From DAIRDK01 sp035403225 (GTDB lineage: Bacteria; Bacteroidota; Bacteroidia; Bacteroidales; FEN-979): a DNA stretch of 38,487 nt. Location of the stretch: positions 1-38,487 of the forward strand of contig DAONET010000023.1 in NCBI GenBank assembly GCA_035403225.1, in the 5' to 3' direction. Below are positions 35,430 to 38,487 of this stretch, piece by piece. The translations under genes were made by a program, and so were the position numbers. Numbering within the stretch: the first letter of the stretch is position 1; the number at the start of each line of letters is the position of its first letter. The notes beneath the pieces are model-generated. The model was given only the letters and a program-made list of their open reading frames with translations, had not been told where the DNA came from and did no database searches.

Positions 35430-37124
35430 ATGCGACAGCTTATCGAATGTGTCCCCAACTTCTCCGAAGGGCGCGATATGAATGTGATCAGGCAGATCAC
35501 CGACCAGATTGAAACCGTAGAAGGTGTGAAACTCCTGGATGTGGATCCGGGCGCTGCCACGAACCGTACTGTTGTGACGATGGTAGGGTCTCCGGAAGCA
35601 GTGATTGAAGCGGCTTTCCGCTGCATCAAAAAGGCAATGGAAGTGATCGATATGAGCAAACATAAGGGGGAACATCCCCGGTTTGGCGCTACCGATGTTT
35701 GTCCGTTTGTTCCTGTTTCGAACATCACGATGGAAGAAACGGTGGTTTATGCCCGTAAGCTGGCTGAAAAGGTAGGTAATGAACTGGGTATTCCTGTTTT
35801 TTGTTACGAGAATGCGGCTTTCACGGAAGAACGGCGCAACCTGGCCAACTGCCGTGCCGGTGAGTATGAAGGTCTTCCCAAGAAACTGACCGACCCGCAC
35901 TGGAAACCCGATTTCGGGCCTGCTGAGTTTCTTCCCCGGACCGGAGCAGTCGCCATCGGCGCTCGCGATTTCCTGGTAGCTTATAATATCAACCTGAACA
36001 CCACTTCCACCCGCCGTGCCAACGCGGTGGCTTTTGATATCCGCGAAAAAGGAAGACCCGTACGTGAAGGAAATTCTGTCACCGGAAAGATTAAAAAAGA
36101 CCAGGATGGGAATGATATCTGGCAGCCCGGGTTGCTGAAAGCCTGTAAAGCCATTGGCTGGTACATCGAAGAGTACGGGATCGCCCAGGTCTCCATCAAC
36201 CTCACCAACATCAGCGTGACGCCGGTGCATGTGGCTTTCGAGACGTCCAACGAATGCGCCCGGCAACGCGGTATGCGGGTCAGCGGTTCCGAACTCGTCG
36301 GACTCATCCCGCTTCGCGCCATGATTGATGCCGGAAAATATTTCCTGCAGAAACAGAACCGGTCGGTGGGCATATCCGAAGAAGAAATCATCAAAATAGC
36401 TGTGAAATCACTCGGACTGGATGACCTCCGGCCCTTTAATCCCCGCGAAAAAGTCATCGAATATATCCTCGAAGATCAGGACCCGTCGCATAAAAAGCTC
36501 CTGGTCAACATGACGGCCAAAGGCTTTGCCAACGAAACGGCTTCCGAATCACCTGCCCCCGGCGGTGGCTCCGTCTCTGCTTACATCGGATCCCTGGGCG
36601 CCTCCCTGGCTACCATGGTGGCAAATCTCTCTTCGCACAAGCCCGGCTGGGATGACCGTTGGGCCGAGTTCTCCGGATGGGCCGAAAAGGGACAAAAAAT
36701 AAAAGATGAGCTTCTCTACCTGGTGGATGAAGATACCCGCGCTTTTAACAAGATCATGGATGCCTTCGGATTACCGAAAGGAAATGATACCGAAAAAGCA
36801 GCCCGTACCGCTGCCATCCAGGAAGCAACCAAATACGCCATCGAGGTGCCCTTCCGGACCATGAAAAAAGCGTACGAGTCTTTTGAGATCATCAAAGCTA
36901 TGACGGAAATTGGTAACCCGAACTCCGTCTCGGATGCCGGTGTGGGAGCTTTGTGCGCCCGCTCGGCTGTCATCGGAGCATACCTGAATGTACGGATCAA
37001 TACCGCGGGATTAAAAGATAAAACCTTCGTGGAAAAGATCCTCCGGGAAGCAGAGGAAATCGTTGCCAATACCCGAAAAGCAGAAGAAGATATCCTGAAC
37101 CTTGTTATGCAAAAGATAGGGTAA
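35430..37124 (+). CDS. ftcD: Formiminotransferase-cyclodeaminase
   Basis: A bifunctional cytosolic enzyme of 564 residues. It transfers the formimino group of N-formiminoglutamate to tetrahydrofolate, then deaminates the product to 5,10-methenyl-THF and ammonia. The transferase half (about 1-330) starts IECVPNFSEGRD and has the catalytic-type His82 in KHKGEHPRFGATDV. The cyclodeaminase half (about 350-564) holds the SPAPGGGSVSA motif and the NPNSVSDAGVGA motif. With hutI this covers two consecutive steps of histidine breakdown. Confidence 0.97.
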   Translation: MRQLIECVPNFSEGRDMNVIRQITDQIETVEGVKLLDVDPGAATNRTVVTMVGSPEAVIEAAFRCIKKAMEVIDMSKHKGEHPRFGATDVCPFVPVSNITMEETVVYARKLAEKVGNELGIPVFCYENAAFTEERRNLANCRAGEYEGLPKKLTDPHWKPDFGPAEFLPRTGAVAIGARDFLVAYNINLNTTSTRRANAVAFDIREKGRPVREGNSVTGKIKKDQDGNDIWQPGLLKACKAIGWYIEEYGIAQVSINLTNISVTPVHVAFETSNECARQRGMRVSGSELVGLIPLRAMIDAGKYFLQKQNRSVGISEEEIIKIAVKSLGLDDLRPFNPREKVIEYILEDQDPSHKKLLVNMTAKGFANETASESPAPGGGSVSAYIGSLGASLATMVANLSSHKPGWDDRWAEFSGWAEKGQKIKDELLYLVDEDTRAFNKIMDAFGLPKGNDTEKAARTAAIQEATKYAIEVPFRTMKKAYESFEIIKAMTEIGNPNSVSDAGVGALCARSAVIGAYLNVRINTAGLKDKTFVEKILREAEEIVANTRKAEEDILNLVMQKIG

Positions 37125-37166
37125 ACAAAGCCCTTCCTTTCCTTTTTCTTCCGGCTTCAGACACTG

Positions 37167-37245
37167 AAAAAAAAAGACCCGCTCATGGAGAACTTCAGTG
37201 TTTGGTTGGTAGCCTGGAAGTACACTGTTGGTTGCAGAGCGGGTC
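37167..37245 (-). terminator. Structured terminator or small-RNA 3' end
   Basis: On the minus strand a perfect 9-bp stem GACCCGCTC/GAGCGGGTC (37237-37245 and 37176-37184) encloses about 52 nt and is followed by nine T residues. Inside is a second stem CAGTGT/ACACTG (37222-37227 and 37196-37201). The unusually large, structured loop suggests more than a simple terminator. It would end transcription from the minus-strand adhesin gene. On the plus strand no T-run follows, so ftcD is not obviously ended here. Confidence 0.7.
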
Positions 37246-37324
37246 AATCCTTAATACAATTACAAAAGCATACACACCAAAGGTAGGGTGCTTCGTTGTT
37301 CAAAAAATGTATTATACGTAGATT

Positions 37325-37343
37325 TTAGTAACAAGGTTACTAA
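37325..37343. repeat. 19-bp palindrome after the adhesin stop
   Basis: TTAGTAAC/GTTACTAA arms of 8 bases with a 3-base centre, 15 bases after the stop of the minus-strand gene. It could be a weak mRNA stem or a protein-binding site; no T-run follows it. Confidence 0.55.
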
Positions 37344-37358
37344 CAATCAGCCTGATCA

Positions 37359-38487
37359 TTAATCTTTGATACATCTGGTGAAGAAAGCATTATTCCGATG
37401 CGAGGGATAATACGACACCGACGGGTTAAATTCATTCATGCCGTGAGCCCAGGCTTTTTTCGGACCGTGCGAGGTCGATGACCAAAACATGACCGCAAAG
37501 GTACTGAAATCCCACTGCACGTTGTTAAACCGGGTCCCGAGCAGGAAAGCGTCGAAGCCGGAATAACCGGTGTTTTTCAGCGGACTGCCGGCAAAGCCGT
37601 TGCTCACGTAGAAGTTGAACAGGTTGGTCCAGTCGGTTTCCGTCGGGACGTGCCATTCGGGAGGACAGAGGCCCTGAGCCCCGTCTTTGGCTTCGTACTT
37701 CATCAACTCATCCCACTGGTACATGCCGCCAAGGGAAGTACAGTTGACAATATTGTCGTTGAAACAATACTTTTCGGGGATGCAGTTGTCACGCTGCAGA
37801 AGCCCGGATCGCAAGGTGTTCCCGTAGTTGAGGTTATCGGCAAACCAGCATTGGGTGCCGATTTTGACGGTGGAATAGGACTGCCCGTCGCGGACGTCGG
37901 TGAGCGGGTTGCCGCAGTTGAAGGCAGGGATCGCTACCACGGTGATGGAATCGGAAGCGCTGGATGAACATAACCATGAGTTGACATAGTTATACGTGAT
38001 CATATGGGTTCCTGTTCCTGCAGAAGATGGATCGAAGATACCCGAAGCTACGCCGGCGCCGGAGTAAGTCCCGCCTAACGGCAATGCGCCCTTGAGGGTG
38101 ATGGGCTGGGCGTTGAAGGATACCACGGGATCTTTGCAGAGCGAGAAGGTGACGGCAGGATAAGGATTCACCGTGACCACGACGCTGTTGTTGGTTCCCG
38201 GACAGGCATTGGCTGTCGGAGCAACCAGGTAGGTGGCCGTCTGCGGGTATGGTCCGGAGTTGGTCAGGGTCTGCTGGATGAGGTCGCCGCTGCCGTCAGA
38301 ATAGCCGCTCAGCGAGGCGCCGCTCCCGGTGGCAGTCCAGGTGTAAGAGGTGCCGGCAACATGAGAACTCAGGTTGATGGTGGCTGTCTGACCGGAACAG
38401 AAGGTCTGGCCGTTGGGAGTGAAGACGACATTGGCCACGGGGAAGACGGTCACGACAAACGGGGTGGCGTTGCCGGGACAGCTGTTG
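37359..38487 (-). CDS. Adhesin-like protein with FISUMP domain, partial (5' end outside window)
   Basis: The C-terminal 376 or so residues of a larger protein; the frame is open to the window edge, and the GTG at 38453 is not a credible start. Two or more Ig/PKD-like sandwiches of the kind seen in T9SS surface proteins (QTFCSGQTATINLSS; CPGTNNSVVVTVNPYP) are followed from about 37950 downward by a FISUMP domain (DVRDGQSYSTVKIGTQCWF, then GLCPPEWHVPTETDW and a final FFTRCIKD). FISUMP domains are Cys-containing surface modules of unknown ligand. No T9SS sorting domain follows; the FISUMP domain itself ends the protein, so the export route is unclear. Confidence 0.85.
   Translation of the reverse strand, partial: NSCPGNATPFVVTVFPVANVVFTPNGQTFCSGQTATINLSSHVAGTSYTWTATGSGASLSGYSDGSGDLIQQTLTNSGPYPQTATYLVAPTANACPGTNNSVVVTVNPYPAVTFSLCKDPVVSFNAQPITLKGALPLGGTYSGAGVASGIFDPSSAGTGTHMITYNYVNSWLCSSSASDSITVVAIPAFNCGNPLTDVRDGQSYSTVKIGTQCWFADNLNYGNTLRSGLLQRDNCIPEKYCFNDNIVNCTSLGGMYQWDELMKYEAKDGAQGLCPPEWHVPTETDWTNLFNFYVSNGFAGSPLKNTGYSGFDAFLLGTRFNNVQWDFSTFAVMFWSSTSHGPKKAWAHGMNEFNPSVSYYPSHRNNAFFTRCIKD

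Overview
The window looks like chromosomal DNA of a Bacteroidota bacterium, probably Bacteroidales-like and perhaps anaerobic. Supporting signs are several secreted proteins with type IX secretion (T9SS) C-terminal sorting domains of both types, a FeoA-FeoB fusion, a serine-type sulfatase, weak Shine-Dalgarno signals, and many candidate promoters with the Bacteroidota -7 motif TAnnTTTG. No rRNA, tRNA, CRISPR array, phage or transposase gene was seen. Species cannot be assigned from the sequence.

Layout. 1-945: gene-free, repeat-rich DNA with a 161-bp direct repeat in two copies, nested palindromes and an AT-rich inverted repeat. 946-3276 (-): large exported sulfatase. 3617-10072 (+): a TetR-RND efflux operon (repressor, lipoprotein periplasmic adaptor, inner-membrane pump, outer-membrane lipoprotein channel) with a near-perfect 29-bp palindrome on its promoter. 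10439-20477 (+): a run of exported proteins. It holds two paralogous Ig/PKD-like T9SS cargo proteins flanking an unknown 152-residue exported protein, then a propeller-like/PKD protein with a type B sorting domain, then the housekeeping RNA-binding factor Tex overlapping by 4 nt, then an outer-membrane beta-barrel protein. 20474-26285 (-): thioredoxin-like lipoprotein, WbqC-like protein, FeoAB ferrous-iron transporter, a 56-residue Cys-rich FeoB-associated membrane peptide, a cytosolic NlpC/P60 peptidase with SH3 region, and an IorA-like thiamine-diphosphate enzyme without a ferredoxin domain. 26354-30685 (-): two tandem C10 (streptopain-like) peptidases, each with CUB-like repeats and a T9SS sorting domain. 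30825-37124: histidine degradation genes hutI (+) and ftcD (+) separated by three minus-strand genes (exported hypothetical, HExxH metallopeptidase lipoprotein, GxxExxY protein). 37359-38487 (-): C-terminal part of an adhesin-like protein ending in a FISUMP domain, cut by the window edge, followed by a structured terminator or small-RNA candidate.

How it fits together. Much of the window serves the cell surface: T9SS cargo, secreted cysteine peptidases, a sulfatase, an efflux pump and lipoproteins. HutI makes N-formimino-L-glutamate and FtcD moves its formimino group to tetrahydrofolate, so a peptide- and amino-acid-consuming life is a reasonable inference alongside the secreted proteases. 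No wholly novel system can be proven from sequence alone. The best candidates for new biology are the repeated surface-protein cluster with its unknown 152-residue member, the IorA-like enzyme at the end of the feo run, the structured RNA element near 37.2 kb, and the self-contained efflux operon control region.
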